Notes: generated by a model not told the origin, from the letters alone. Positions 45,505-55,321 are shown, counted from the first letter of the stretch. The stretch: 64,000 bases of DNA from Flagellatimonas centrodinii (GCF_016918765.2 NZ_CP092104.1:930001-994000); one strand, 5' to 3'. A program made the numbers and translations.

Positions 45505-46767
45505 TCAGGCCTCCACGTCGCAGTAGGCGCGCCCGAACAGCAGCCGTTGGCGGACGTCACTGATGTCGCGGTTGTCGGCCATCAGTTGGTGATACCAGCT
45601 GCCGTCGGAGGTATCGCCGAACAGGACCGCGCCGACCACCCGCGCATCGCGCAACACCAGACGCCGGTAGATACCGCGACGCGGCGCGCGCAGCACCAGG
45701 TTCTCGCAGTTGGTATCGCCGTCGAACAGCCCGGCGGAGTAGACCTCGATACCGCTCACCTTGAGCCGTGTCGCCGTCTCCGGCGCCCGAAACACATCAC
45801 CGCCGACGCCTGCCAGGTGTTCGGCGCAGACGCGCGCCTGTTCCCACACCGGCGCCACCAGGCCGAAGGTGACGCCGCGATGTTGCACGCACTCGCCGAC
45901 GGCCTGGATCCGCGGGTCATCGGTCTGCAGGGTATCGTCGACGACGATGCCGCGATCGCACTGCAGGCCGGCCTCGCGCGCCAGTGCGATGTCCGGCCGC
46001 ACGCCGACCGCCATCACCACCAGATCGGCGGCCAGGATTTCGCCACTGGCCAGCTGCACCGCCCGCACCTGTCCGCCCTCGCCAAGCAGGGCGGCGGTCT
46101 CCTGCGACAGCCGCAACTGCAGGCCGCGCCCGCGCAGGGTCTCGGCCAGCAGCGCCGCCGCCGCGGCATCGAGCTGCTGGTTCAGCAGGCCCGCCGCTCG
46201 ATGCACCAGGGTGACAGCCATGCCGCGTCGCCGCAGGCCTTCGGCGGCCTCGACCCCGAGCAGGCCACCCCCGATCACCACCGCCGGCCGTCCCGGTGCA
46301 ACCCGGGCCAGCATGGCGTCAACGTCGGCGAAACTGCGGAAGGTGACCACACCACCCAGCGTGTTGCCGGGGATCGGCAACCGCACCGGGACCGATCCGG
46401 TGGCAATCAGCAGGCGGTCATAGCCGGCCACCACTCCGGCGCGGGAGACGACCTGCCGGCGCTCGCGATCGATCTGCACCACCGGATCGCCGGCGATCAC
46501 GGTGATCCCCCGTTGCGGGTCGTCCGCTGCCGAGGCGAGCGTCAGCGCCGCCGGCGCGACCTCCCCCGCCAGCAACGAGGACAACAGGATGCGGTTGTAG
46601 CGGGCCTGCGGCTCGGCGCCGAAGACCGTGATGCGATAACGACCCGGCGCGCGTGCCGACAGCGTCTCCAGCACCCGCGCCGTTGCCATGCCGTTGCCGA
46701 TGACTACCAGCCGCTGCTGCGGCCCCCTCGCCATGCGGGTAGGGTCAGCCGCCGCCGGCACCGCCAT
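45505..46767 (-). CDS. FAD/NAD(P)-dependent reductase, NasB-like electron donor
   Basis: A 420-residue flavoprotein with GxGxxG-type FAD motif (VVIGNGMATARVL, about 20-35) and a second Rossmann motif (VVIGGGLLGVEAAEGLR near 145). It resembles the N-terminal half of NirB but lacks the BFD and siroheme parts. Placed between nirD and nasA, it most likely passes NAD(P)H electrons to NasA. The start at 46767 lies 2 bp after the nirD stop; ATG 46734 is possible. No strong ribosome site. Confidence 0.8.
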   Translation of the reverse strand: MAVPAAADPTRMARGPQQRLVVIGNGMATARVLETLSARAPGRYRITVFGAEPQARYNRILLSSLLAGEVAPAALTLASAADDPQRGITVIAGDPVVQIDRERRQVVSRAGVVAGYDRLLIATGSVPVRLPIPGNTLGGVVTFRSFADVDAMLARVAPGRPAVVIGGGLLGVEAAEGLRRRGMAVTLVHRAAGLLNQQLDAAAAALLAETLRGRGLQLRLSQETAALLGEGGQVRAVQLASGEILAADLVVMAVGVRPDIALAREAGLQCDRGIVVDDTLQTDDPRIQAVGECVQHRGVTFGLVAPVWEQARVCAEHLAGVGGDVFRAPETATRLKVSGIEVYSAGLFDGDTNCENLVLRAPRRGIYRRLVLRDARVVGAVLFGDTSDGSWYHQLMADNRDISDVRQRLLFGRAYCDVEA

Positions 46768-46769
46768 GG

Positions 46770-47141
46770 TCACGCGGCGACCCAGACACGACCGTCGGCC
46801 ACCCGAACGGGATAGACCGGCACCCGCAGTGCGGGGTCTTCCAGACATTCACCGGAGGCAAGATCATGGTGCTGCTTGAAGATCGGGGCGGCCACCACCA
46901 AGCGGTCGCCAAGGCTGCCCACCAGACCGCGCGACAGCACGTTGGCGCCGGACTTGGGATCGCGATTGCCGAGGGCGAACCAGGCATCGTCGGCGCCACC
47001 CGGCGATCGCACCCGGAAGATGGCGACCTGCTGGTGGTTGACCAGCGCACAGACGCCGGTATCGGGCCAGATCTCGTCGACGCTGCAGACCGGCTGCCAC
47101 AGGGTTTCCAGCAGGGCGTCATCCACGGTGGTGGTCCTCAT
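46770..47141 (-). CDS. nirD: Nitrite reductase small subunit NirD
   Basis: A 123-residue Rieske-like fold protein (WQPVCSVDEIWPDTGVCALV at the N-terminus), lacking the Cys/His cluster ligands, as in known NirD. It binds NirB in the NADH-dependent nitrite reductase. ATG overlaps the nirB stop (ATGA), giving coupled translation. Normal length. Confidence 0.92.
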   Translation of the reverse strand: MRTTTVDDALLETLWQPVCSVDEIWPDTGVCALVNHQQVAIFRVRSPGGADDAWFALGNRDPKSGANVLSRGLVGSLGDRLVVAAPIFKQHHDLASGECLEDPALRVPVYPVRVADGRVWVAA

Positions 47142-49708
47142 GCCGGCTCGGCCACCACCGGCACGCCCTTGAAGGCGGCCTGGCGTTCGGCGTCGGTGGC
47201 GGGGCGGATCTGCTCGCGTTCCTGCACGAACACCACATCCCCGTCGCCGCTGTCGCTGTTGACGAAGGTGCGGAAGCGCCGCAGCGTGTCGGGATCGTCA
47301 ATGGCACGCTGCCACTCGCAGGCATAGGTGTCGATCACCTGCGCCATCTCGGCCTCGAGTTCGTCGCCGATGCCGAGCCGGTCGTTGACGACGACGTCCT
47401 GCAGGTAATCCAGCCCGCCTTCGAGGTTGTCGCGCCAGACACTGGTGCGCTGCAGCCGGTCGGCGGTGCGCACGTAGAACATCAGGAAGCGGTCGACGTA
47501 GCGCAGCAGCGTGGCGTCATCGAGATCCCGCGCCAGCAGTTCGGCATGGCGCGGCTTCATACCGCCGTTGCCACAGACGTAGAGGTTCCAGCCCTTCTCG
47601 GTGGCGATCACACCGACATCCTTGGACTGCGCCTCGGCGCACTCACGGGTGCAGCCGGAGACCGCGAACTTCAGCTTGTGCGGCGCCCGCAGGCCCTTGT
47701 AGCGGTGCTCCAGCGTGAGTGCCATGGCCACCGAGTCCTGCACGCCGTAGCGGCACCAGGTGCTGCCGACACAGGACTTCACCGTGCGCACCGCCTTGCC
47801 ATAGGCATGACCGGATTCGAACCCGGCATCGACCAGTTCGCGCCAGATCATCGGCAGCTCGTGCACCTGGGCACCGAAAAGATCGATACGCTGACCGCCG
47901 GTGATCTTGGTGTAGAGCCCGTACTTCTTCGCCACCTGACCGATGACGATGAGCTTGTCCGGGGTGATCTCGCCGCCGGCGATGCGCGGCACGATGGAAT
48001 AGGTGCCGTTCTTCTGGATGTTGGCCAGAAAGTAGTCGTTGGAATCCTGCAGCGCCGCGTGTTCGCGCCGCAGCACGAAATCGTTCCAGCAACTGGCGAA
48101 GATGCTTGCGGCCACCGGCCGGCAGATGTCGCAGCCATGCCCGCGACCATGACGGGCCAGCAGTTCGTCAAAGGTGCGGATGCGTTCCACCCGCACCAGG
48201 TGATAGAGATCCTGCCGGGAGTGGTCGAAGTGCTCGCAGAGATGGTTGTTGACCGCCACGCCCTGGCGCGCCAGCTCCGCCTTGAGCAGCTGGGTGACCA
48301 ACGGCACGCAGCCGCCGCAGGACGTGCCGGCGCGGGTCTCGCGCTTGAGATCGCCGACGGTGAGCGCGCCGGCAGTCACCGCGTCGCACAGCTGCTGCTT
48401 GCTGACATCGTTGCAGGAACAGATCTGCGCCGTGCCCGGCAGGGCATCGATGCCCAGCGCCGGCGCCGCAGCACCATCAAGCCGCGGCAAGATTAGGTGT
48501 TCCGGCGCCTCGGGCAGCGCGATGCCATTGAGCATCATCTGCAGCAGCGTGCCGTAGGCCTCGGCCTCGCCCACCAGCACGCCGCCCAGCAACTGGCGAC
48601 CATCGGCGGAGACCACCAGTTTCTTGTACTGCTGCCGGCGCTCGTCGGTGTAGACATAGGCGCGACTGCCGGGCGTCTGGCCGTGGGCATCGCCGAGGCT
48701 GGCGACATCGACGCCCATCAGCTTGAGCTTGGTCGACATGTCGGCGCCGCTGAAAGCGTATGGGGTGAGGGGTGAGGGGTGAGGCGACGCGGAGAGCGCC
48801 AGGTGGGCGGCGCAGACGCGGGCCATCTCGTAGCCGGGGGCAACCAGGCCGTAGGTCTTGCCGTTCCACAAGGCACACTCGCCGATGGCGTAGATGGCCG
48901 GGTCGCTGACGCTGCGACAGTGATCGTCGATGATAACGCCACCGCGCGGACCGACCTCGAGCCCGCTGACCCGGGCCAGTGCGTCCTGCGGCCGGATGCC
49001 GGCGGAGAACACGATCATGTCGGTGTCGAGAAAGCTGCCGTCGGCAAACTGCATGCGGTGACGGGCGTGCTCTCCATCGGTGATTTCCAGGGTGTTCTTG
49101 CCGGTGTGCACGTTGACGCCGAGGGCCTCGATGCGCTGGCGCAGCACGCGACCGCCGCCGTCGTCGACCTGCACCGCCATCAGCCGTGGTGCGAACTCGA
49201 CCACGTGGGTTTCCAGCGACATGTCGCGCAGGGCTTTCGCACATTCCAGCCCCAGCAGCCCGCCCCCGACCACCACACCGCTGGTGGCGCTGGCGCCCCA
49301 GGCGGTCATCGCTTCGAGATCCTCGATGGTGCGATAGACGAAGCAGCCCGGGCGGTCGCGGCCGGGGACCGGCGGCACGAAGGGATAGGAGCCGGTGGCC
49401 AGCACCAGCCGGTCGTAGGGCAAGCGTTCGCCCCGCGCGGTAATGACCAGCCGGGTGTCGGTATCGATGTGGGCGGCGCGCTCGCACAGGCGCAGGGTCC
49501 AGCCGGGACGATCAAAAAACCCGGGCGTCACCAGCGACAACTCGTCGGCGGTGGTGCCGGAGAAGTACGACGACAGATGAACACGGTCGTAGGCCGGGCG
49601 CGGTTCTTCACAGAGGATGGTGACGGTGAGGTTCGGCAGGTCCTTGGCGGCCAGCTCCTCGAGGAACTTGTGGCCGACCATGCCGTTGCCGATGACGATG
49701 ATGTTCAT
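47138..49708 (-). CDS. nirB: NAD(P)H nitrite reductase large subunit NirB
   Basis: An 856-residue enzyme reducing nitrite to ammonium. The start at 49708 (GGAGAC upstream) begins with the FAD motif MNIIVIGNGMVGHKF. Then a second nucleotide site, a BFD-like [2Fe-2S] region (CSC...CGGC), and the siroheme/[4Fe-4S] domain with CVGSTWC and CTREC. Between the flavin and downstream parts a Pro/Ser-rich segment (SPHPSPLTPY) is encoded by a 7-bp triple repeat that has inserted in frame. Located in the leftward nrt-nir-nas operon, beyond repeat D. Confidence 0.93.
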   Translation of the reverse strand: MNIIVIGNGMVGHKFLEELAAKDLPNLTVTILCEEPRPAYDRVHLSSYFSGTTADELSLVTPGFFDRPGWTLRLCERAAHIDTDTRLVITARGERLPYDRLVLATGSYPFVPPVPGRDRPGCFVYRTIEDLEAMTAWGASATSGVVVGGGLLGLECAKALRDMSLETHVVEFAPRLMAVQVDDGGGRVLRQRIEALGVNVHTGKNTLEITDGEHARHRMQFADGSFLDTDMIVFSAGIRPQDALARVSGLEVGPRGGVIIDDHCRSVSDPAIYAIGECALWNGKTYGLVAPGYEMARVCAAHLALSASPHPSPLTPYAFSGADMSTKLKLMGVDVASLGDAHGQTPGSRAYVYTDERRQQYKKLVVSADGRQLLGGVLVGEAEAYGTLLQMMLNGIALPEAPEHLILPRLDGAAAPALGIDALPGTAQICSCNDVSKQQLCDAVTAGALTVGDLKRETRAGTSCGGCVPLVTQLLKAELARQGVAVNNHLCEHFDHSRQDLYHLVRVERIRTFDELLARHGRGHGCDICRPVAASIFASCWNDFVLRREHAALQDSNDYFLANIQKNGTYSIVPRIAGGEITPDKLIVIGQVAKKYGLYTKITGGQRIDLFGAQVHELPMIWRELVDAGFESGHAYGKAVRTVKSCVGSTWCRYGVQDSVAMALTLEHRYKGLRAPHKLKFAVSGCTRECAEAQSKDVGVIATEKGWNLYVCGNGGMKPRHAELLARDLDDATLLRYVDRFLMFYVRTADRLQRTSVWRDNLEGGLDYLQDVVVNDRLGIGDELEAEMAQVIDTYACEWQRAIDDPDTLRRFRTFVNSDSGDGDVVFVQEREQIRPATDAERQAAFKGVPVVAEPA
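48765..48785. repeat. In-frame heptad triplet inside nirB
   Basis: Three adjacent 7-bp units (GTGAGGG, GTGAGGG, GTGAGGC), 21 bp in total, so the reading frame is kept. They encode about seven extra residues in a loop near residue 310. The same heptads are seen in nrdB. Confidence 0.85.
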
Positions 49709-49735
49709 CGTGAGGTCTCCGGGAAGGTCCGGGTT

Positions 49736-50400
49736 CGTGCCGCGAATACACCTCGGCATTGGCCATCCTGGCGAGCCGTCTGTGCGCGAATCCACTGCAG
49801 CGAGGCCTTCGTCGATACGTGCTCTTGTTTTGTGAGCATGGGTTTCGCTCTGAAGCGCCTGCGGCACCGTGATACGTGACTGGTGCCTGGTGATTCGTTA
49901 GAAGCAACAGCAACCAAACCCGCGCGCCTCTGGGGCCACTGCGTGCGCAGTGCTGTCCGGTTTCCGCCAACGGGTCCGAACAGCGAAAGGCCCACAGGCT
50001 GGACCGCTGTTGCTGTTCTCCCCGTTGCGGGCGCCGGACGGTCTGGCGAGCGCAGGGGAGAGCGGGACACGATGTCCCGATCAGGGCCGACGCGGCAGGA
50101 GCCGCTTTGGCCCGGCCCCGAGCACGGCAGAGCGGCCGGGGACCCGCGTAGCGGGCGCCCTCGTCGGGTGCCTTTTCTTTTGGTTACTTTTCTTTGGGCA
50201 AGCAAAGAAAAGTGACTCGCCCAACAGGGCGAAACCGCTGCAACCGAATCAAGAGCAAGTGTCAACGAAGCGCCATCCGCAACAAAGCAAATGTCATTGC
50301 GAGCCGCCGCAGGCAGCGCGGCAATCTCGTCGCCAAGGCAGTGCCAGCCGGACAAGATCGTCGCGGGGCCAAGCCCCTCGCGATGACAGGGGGCTTGGGT
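49736..50400. repeat. Composite interspersed repeat, copy D
   Basis: Fills the 727-bp gap between nirB and the nrt genes. Order: partial M1 (about 49736-49800), a lead with GATACGTGACTGG, M2 (50023-50236) and M3 (50292-50394). M2 and M3 match copies A and B over almost their full length. It separates two parts of what would otherwise be a single nrt-nir-nas operon. Open frames through it are not genes. Confidence 0.85.
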
Positions 50401-50435
50401 TGTGCCCCTCCGGGGCCTCGGGCGCATCGCCACCA

Positions 50436-51362
50436 TCACGCCACCTTCCTCTGCAACACCGACCGCAACCGGCTGGCGACCGGCAGTCGCTCCTCGGCGG
50501 GATGTGGTTCCGGCGCTTCCGCTGCTGCCGAGGGGGCACCGTCACCGGCCACCGGCGGCTCGGCCGGCGGAGCCCCGGTGGCGATGTCGTGGCCTTCGTG
50601 CAGGAACCGCAGAATCTCCGCCCGTGCATGGTGGTAGTGCGGATTCTCGGCCAGCGCCAGCCGATGCCGTGGCCGCGGCAGGGTGACGTCCATCACCTTG
50701 GCGATGGTGGCCTTCGGGCCGACGCTCATCATCACCACCCGGTCCGACAGCAGCACCGCCTCGTCGACGTCGTGGGTGACCATCAGCACGGTGTTGCCGA
50801 GCTGGGCCTGAATGTCCATCAGCGAGTCCTGCAGCTGGGCGCGGGTGAGCGCGTCGAGCGCGCCGAAGGGTTCGTCCATCAGCAGGATGCGTGGCTGCAT
50901 CGCCAGCGCGCGGGCAATGCCGACCCGCTGCTTCATGCCGCCGGAGATTTCGTTGGGGCGTTTGTCACGGGCATGGGTCAGGCCGACCAGCGCCAGGTTG
51001 TGATCGATCCACTCGCGCATTTCGGCGCGCGTCTTGCGCCCACGAAAAACCTGCTTCACCGCCAGTTCGACGTTCTGGTAGACGCTGAGCCAGGGCAGCA
51101 GCGAGTGGTTCTGGAACACCATGGCGCGGTCGGGGCCGGGTTCATTGACCTCCTTGCCGCTGACGATGACGCCGCCGCGGGTGGCCTGCAGCAGGCCGGC
51201 AACAATATTGAGGACGGTGGATTTGCCGCAGCCGGAGTGCCCGATGAGCGAGATGAATTCGCCCTGTTGCACATGCAGTTGCACCCGGTCGAGCGCGCAG
51301 AACGTCCCGTTCGGGGTGGGAAAGTCCATGCCGATGCCGGACAGTTCGAGATGATGTTTCAT
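50436..51362 (-). CDS. nrtD: Nitrate ABC transporter ATP-binding protein NrtD-type
   Basis: A 308-residue ATPase of the nitrate/taurine/bicarbonate (NrtD/CmpD/TauB) class. Walker A GHSGCGKST (about 41-49), signature ISGGMKQRV, Walker B ILLMDEPFGALD, H-loop VTHD. The C-terminal ~40 residues are Ala/Pro/Glu-rich and probably disordered. There is no fused nitrate-binding domain as in NrtC. It follows nrtB with a short gap. Confidence 0.9.
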   Translation of the reverse strand: MKHHLELSGIGMDFPTPNGTFCALDRVQLHVQQGEFISLIGHSGCGKSTVLNIVAGLLQATRGGVIVSGKEVNEPGPDRAMVFQNHSLLPWLSVYQNVELAVKQVFRGRKTRAEMREWIDHNLALVGLTHARDKRPNEISGGMKQRVGIARALAMQPRILLMDEPFGALDALTRAQLQDSLMDIQAQLGNTVLMVTHDVDEAVLLSDRVVMMSVGPKATIAKVMDVTLPRPRHRLALAENPHYHHARAEILRFLHEGHDIATGAPPAEPPVAGDGAPSAAAEAPEPHPAEERLPVASRLRSVLQRKVA

Positions 51363-51375
51363 GGCAACGATCCGG

Positions 51376-52404
51376 TTAGCGGAGGATGGCGGTCTTGTCC
51401 CACGAGGCGACACGCTGCAGCCACAGCATTCCGCGATCGAGGACAAAGCCGATGAAGCCGATGACCAGTACCGCCACCATGATCCGGCTGAGTGATTCGG
51501 AGCTGCCGTTCTGGAACTCGTCCCAGACGAACTTTCCGAGACCGGGGTTCTGGGCCAACATCTCGGAGGCGATGAGCACCATCCAGGCGACGCCGAGCGA
51601 CAGCCGCAGGCCGGCAAAGATCATCGGTACTGACGACGGCAGCACGATCTTCATCACGTGGGTGAAACGGCCGAGTCGCAGGACCCGCGAGACGTTCACC
51701 AGGTCGGCCTGCACCGCCGAGGCGCCGACGGCGGTGTTGACCAGTGTCGGCCACAGCGAGCACAGCAAGACACAGATCGCCGACACCACGAAGGACTTGG
51801 GCATGGCCGGGTCATCACTGGTGTAAACCGCCGCCACCACCAGCGTCACCAGCGGTAACCACGCCAGCGGCGATACCGGCTTGAGCAGCTGGATGATCGG
51901 ATTGGTCGCCGCGTACAGCGTGCGCGACAGGCCGATGGCGATACCCAGCGGGATGGCGATGGCCGAGGCCAGCAGAAAGCCGGTGGCCACGGTCAGCAGG
52001 CTGGTGCCGATCTGGTCGACGAAGGTGGGCTGGCCGGTGTACGCGCGGATCTGTACCTCAAGGTTCGGGTTGGCCGCCAGCCGCGCCGCGTTGCGGTCGA
52101 CCTGGCGCTGGTAGAACGCGTCGGCACGGGCGCGTTCGGCGACGTGCTCGTCCCACAGGCCGGCGGCCTGTGTCCACACCTGCGACGGCCCCGGAAACGT
52201 GCCGAGTGAGGTTTCGATCCGGCTGGCGGCCGCCTGCCATACGATAAGAAAGACCAGCAACCCCGCCGCCGGGAGCAACAGCGACGGAGCCCACCGCAAA
52301 GGAGACGGTAGCTGGCCAAGGCGGGTGCCCAGACGGAGGAGTCTTTGGGCAGCCCAGGGGCGAACAGCTGACAGCGACGGCGGCAGGTGAAGGCTCGCGC
52401 TCAT
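51376..52404 (-). CDS. nrtB: Nitrate ABC transporter permease
   Basis: A 342-residue inner-membrane permease with an N-terminal span near residue 45-62, then a longer periplasmic insert, and about five more spans from residue 130. The EAA-like loop (about 235-260: [24 protein letters not shown]) is the ATPase contact. It imports nitrate with NrtA and NrtD. Its stop overlaps nothing; its start overlaps the nrtA stop. Confidence 0.9.
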   Translation of the reverse strand: MSASLHLPPSLSAVRPWAAQRLLRLGTRLGQLPSPLRWAPSLLLPAAGLLVFLIVWQAAASRIETSLGTFPGPSQVWTQAAGLWDEHVAERARADAFYQRQVDRNAARLAANPNLEVQIRAYTGQPTFVDQIGTSLLTVATGFLLASAIAIPLGIAIGLSRTLYAATNPIIQLLKPVSPLAWLPLVTLVVAAVYTSDDPAMPKSFVVSAICVLLCSLWPTLVNTAVGASAVQADLVNVSRVLRLGRFTHVMKIVLPSSVPMIFAGLRLSLGVAWMVLIASEMLAQNPGLGKFVWDEFQNGSSESLSRIMVAVLVIGFIGFVLDRGMLWLQRVASWDKTAILR

Positions 52405-53825
52405 GGCTGGTCCTCCCCTTTCAGGCCGATGGAGAACTTCGACAAATAGGCGTTGGGTTCGCGTCCGTCGTAGGGCACTCCGTCGATGAATTCATCGGTG
52501 GGAGGGCGGAAGCCGCTTTCGCGGTCGAAGTCCGGGAAGTCTTTGGGCGCGAGCACGCCCTCCTCGATGAGCGCGCGTGCGGCTTCGGCGTACAGGTCCG
52601 GCCGGTAGACCTGGCGCGCCGTCTCCCTATACCAGTCGTCCGGCTTGTACTCGGCGATCTGACCCCAGCGGCGCATCTGGGTCAGATACCAGATGGCGTC
52701 GGAGTAGTAGGGGTAGGTCGCGTGGTAGCGGAAGAAGACATTGAAATCGGGCACCGGCAGGGTTTCGCCTTTCTGGTACTCGAAGGTCCCGGTCATCGAG
52801 TTGGCGATGACGTCCTCGTCGGCACCGACGTAGTTGGATCGCGAGATGATCTTCACCGCCTCCGCCCGGTTGCGGTTGTTGTCGGCATCCAGCCAGTGGG
52901 CGGCACGAATCAGTGCCTTGAGCACCGCCTTGTGGGTCTTGGGATACTTCTCGGCCCAGTCCTCGCGAACCCCGAATACTTTCTCGGGGTTGTTCTTCCA
53001 GATTTCATAGTCGGTGATCACCGGAACGCCGATGCCCTTGAACACCGCCTGCTGGTTCCACGGCTCGCCGACGCAGTAGCCGAAGATGGTGCCGGCCTCC
53101 AGCGTCGCCGGCATCTGTGGCGGCGGCGTCACCGAGATCAGCACGTCACCGCCCAACTGACCGGTGACGTCGCCCCGTTGCGGCGCGTAGTAACCGGGAT
53201 GGATACCCCCGGCGGCCAGCCAGTAGCGCAGTTCGTAGTTGTGGGTCGACACCGGGAACACCATGCCGAGATTGAAGGGGCGGCCGTCGGCCTTGTAGGC
53301 GTCGATCACCGGCCGCAGCGCCTCGGCTCGCACCGGGCGAACCGGCGCGCCGTCCTGCATCGGCACATGCACCTTCATCGCCTCCCACACCGCGTTGGAC
53401 ACGGTGATGGCGTTGCCGTTGAGATCCATGCTGAAGGCGGTGATCACCCGCGCTTCGGTGCCGAAGCCGATGGTCGCCGCCAGCGGCTGGCCGGCCAACA
53501 TGTGGGCGCCATCGAGCTCGCCGGAGATCACGCCATCGAGCAACACTTTCCAATTGGCCTGGGCTTCCAGCGTGACGTACAGCCCCTCGTCCTCGAAGTA
53601 ACCCTTCTCGTAGGCGATGGCCAGCGGCACCATGTCGGTCAGCTTGATGAAGCCGAAGGTGAGTTCGGGCTTCTCCGGCAGGTCGCTGGCCTGGACCGTC
53701 GGCGCCGGCGTTGCCGGCGCAGCGGTCTTGTCCTTGGCGCCGCCACAGCCCGCCGTGAGCAACGCCGTCAGGCTCATCAACGAGGCAAGGAACAACGGAG
53801 CGAAGGATGCAGGGCGGTGGTTCAT
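52401..53825 (-). CDS. nrtA: Nitrate-binding lipoprotein
   Basis: A 474-residue periplasmic lipoprotein (lipobox LLTAGC, Cys27) of the NrtA/CmpA solute-binding family. The start at 53825 gives the signal directly. It precedes nrtB and overlaps it by 4 bp. The 5' leader (53841-53992) has the two-hairpin/terminator element and sigma-54 promoter described separately. It is the first gene of the nrt-nir-nas operon. Confidence 0.9.
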   Translation of the reverse strand: MNHRPASFAPLFLASLMSLTALLTAGCGGAKDKTAAPATPAPTVQASDLPEKPELTFGFIKLTDMVPLAIAYEKGYFEDEGLYVTLEAQANWKVLLDGVISGELDGAHMLAGQPLAATIGFGTEARVITAFSMDLNGNAITVSNAVWEAMKVHVPMQDGAPVRPVRAEALRPVIDAYKADGRPFNLGMVFPVSTHNYELRYWLAAGGIHPGYYAPQRGDVTGQLGGDVLISVTPPPQMPATLEAGTIFGYCVGEPWNQQAVFKGIGVPVITDYEIWKNNPEKVFGVREDWAEKYPKTHKAVLKALIRAAHWLDADNNRNRAEAVKIISRSNYVGADEDVIANSMTGTFEYQKGETLPVPDFNVFFRYHATYPYYSDAIWYLTQMRRWGQIAEYKPDDWYRETARQVYRPDLYAEAARALIEEGVLAPKDFPDFDRESGFRPPTDEFIDGVPYDGREPNAYLSKFSIGLKGEDQP

Positions 53826-53840
53826 CAGGTTCTCGAAGCC

Positions 53841-53888
53841 AAAAAAAAACGCCCATGAAACGGATCGCGAGAACCGTGTCATGGACGT
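53841..53888 (-). terminator. Leader terminator before nrtA
   Basis: On the minus strand ACGTCCATGA pairs with TCATGGGCGT (one G-U pair), with an inner ACGG/CCGT stem, followed by T8-9. It ends 16 bp before the nrtA start. Its 5' arm (ACGTCC) is also the 3' arm of stem-loop P2, so the two structures exclude each other. That is the layout of ANTAR-controlled antitermination. Confidence 0.88.
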
Positions 53889-53951
53889 CGTTGTCCGGGG
53901 TGCCGCATGCCGTGCGGCGTCTCAATCAATACTGCGGACCGTCGTTGGTCC
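53883..53951 (-). promoter_or_regulatory. ANTAR-type (NasT) RNA leader of nrtA
   Basis: Two stem-loops with six-base loops. P1 (53936-53951): GGACC, loop AACGAC, GGTCC. P2 (53883-53896): GGAC, loop AACGAC, GTCC. Both loops have A at position 1 and G at position 4, the bases that ANTAR proteins read. A 39-base spacer containing a separate hairpin separates them. NasT is encoded next door. Confidence 0.85.
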
Positions 53952-53976
53952 CTGGCGCGAAGGCCATGGTGCTGTG

Positions 53977-53992
53977 AGCAAGGGGCGTGCCA
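53977..53992 (-). promoter_or_regulatory. Sigma-54 promoter of nrtA
   Basis: Minus strand TGGCACGCCCCTTGCT: exact match to the sigma-54 consensus TGGCACG-N4-TTGCW. Start of transcription would be near 53966, 15 bases ahead of P1. Confidence 0.88.
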
Positions 53993-54033
53993 GCCCGCAG
54001 AGCCGCTACGGGGCGAGCATCACCGGCGCCGAC

Positions 54034-54048
54034 GCACCTGTGTGGTGC
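54034..54048. promoter_or_regulatory. NtrC-type enhancer site
   Basis: GCACC-TGTGT-GGTGC matches the NtrC consensus GCACC-N5-GGTGC in all ten fixed positions. It is 42 bp upstream of the sigma-54 promoter. An adjoining GGTGCCGGCGCACC may add a second half. Confidence 0.75.
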
Positions 54049-54112
54049 CGGCGCACCAAAACGACTCACCATCCGCGCACGCTGTCGTGGCAGCGACGAC
54101 CGCCGGGCCAGG

Positions 54113-55321
54113 TCAGCCGGGATCGCGTCCGGCGGTCAGTAGCGGTGCCGCCGCGCAGTTGACGAAGGTCTGGCCGTCGAAGAATCGGTCGCTGCCCATG
54201 ATGATGGGGCCGCTGCGGGTATCGAGGGTCCACGGTGACGCATGGTGGCCTTCGCTCTTGCCATCTTCATCGGGCACCGCCACGCCGACACGGGCGGCCG
54301 CCTCGCGATAGATGTCCGGGCGGTAGACGTTGGCGGCAACGGTCAGGGCGTCAACCTCTTCCGTCACCTGGCGCCACCGCCGCATCTGCTCAATGAACCA
54401 GACCGCATGGGTGATCCACGGAAAGTTGGCGGCGCCGGCATGGAAAACCAACTGCCCGCTGTGCGGCGCGCCGATCGCCGAGGCGTCGAGCGCGGCCCGC
54501 AGGGTGGCCGGCGGTGCGTCCACCGCGCCACTGTCGATCAGCAACTGTGCCGCCTCAAGTCGGTGCTCGGGCTGGTCCAACCATCGGCAACTGGCGATCA
54601 GTGCCGCCACCAGCGCGCGATGGGTCTGCGGGTGGCGCTGCGCCCACTCGTCGGTGACGGCCAGCACCTTCTCGGGGCTGTGGTTCCAGATCTGGAAGCT
54701 GCTGATCACCCGGTAGCCGGCGCCGGCGCTCTCGGCGGCGGCACCCCAGGGCGCGCCGACGCAACAGGCATCGATCCGGCCATCGAGCAGGGCCTGCACC
54801 ATCAGCGGTGGGGGTACCACCTCCAACCGCAGGTCACGGTCCGGGTCGATACCGCTGGCGGCCAGCCAATATCGCAATTCGTAGTGATGTGCCGAAAATG
54901 GGAACACATGGGCAAACACGCGCTTGCGTCGCCCGAGTTTGCGGTCACGCGTCAACAGGGTGCGCAGCGCCTGGCCGGCCGCCACCGGTTCACAGGGACT
55001 CAGGCCCATTTCCTGATAAAGCGCTTCCGACACCGCGATCGAGTTGCCGTTGAGGTTCAGCGACATCGCCGTGACCATCGGCACCCCGACCGCGTCGATG
55101 CCGAGGGTGGCGGCAATCGGCATCGGCGCCAACATCTGCGCGCCATCCAGTACCCCGGCCACCACCTTGTCGCGAATGCTGGCCCAGGACGACTCCACAC
55201 TCAGTTGCACCTCCAGACCCTGACGGGCAAAGAAGCCCTTGTCGCGTGCAACGATCAGCGGTGCCGCATCGACCAGTGGCACCATGCCGAGACGCAGCGC
55301 GGTTTTCTCAAGGTCGACCAT
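54113..55321 (-). CDS. nasS: Nitrate sensor NasS
   Basis: A 402-residue NrtA-like solute-binding protein without signal peptide or lipobox, so it stays in the cytoplasm. It keeps the NrtA core (LRLGMVPLVDAAPLIVARDKGFF at the start and GAPWGAAAESAGAG further on). In known systems NasS holds NasT inactive until nitrate or nitrite binds. Its ATG shares a base with the nasT stop (TGATG), so the two are made together. Leaderless nrtA-like genes in this spot are diagnostic. Confidence 0.9.
   Translation of the reverse strand: MVDLEKTALRLGMVPLVDAAPLIVARDKGFFARQGLEVQLSVESSWASIRDKVVAGVLDGAQMLAPMPIAATLGIDAVGVPMVTAMSLNLNGNSIAVSEALYQEMGLSPCEPVAAGQALRTLLTRDRKLGRRKRVFAHVFPFSAHHYELRYWLAASGIDPDRDLRLEVVPPPLMVQALLDGRIDACCVGAPWGAAAESAGAGYRVISSFQIWNHSPEKVLAVTDEWAQRHPQTHRALVAALIASCRWLDQPEHRLEAAQLLIDSGAVDAPPATLRAALDASAIGAPHSGQLVFHAGAANFPWITHAVWFIEQMRRWRQVTEEVDALTVAANVYRPDIYREAAARVGVAVPDEDGKSEGHHASPWTLDTRSGPIIMGSDRFFDGQTFVNCAAAPLLTAGRDPG

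Noticed and set aside
49705-50439. Open frames in the repeat between nirB and nrtD
   Set aside because: They follow modules that recur in other gaps; the predicted peptides are Arg/Pro/Ala-rich and recur only as repeat translations.
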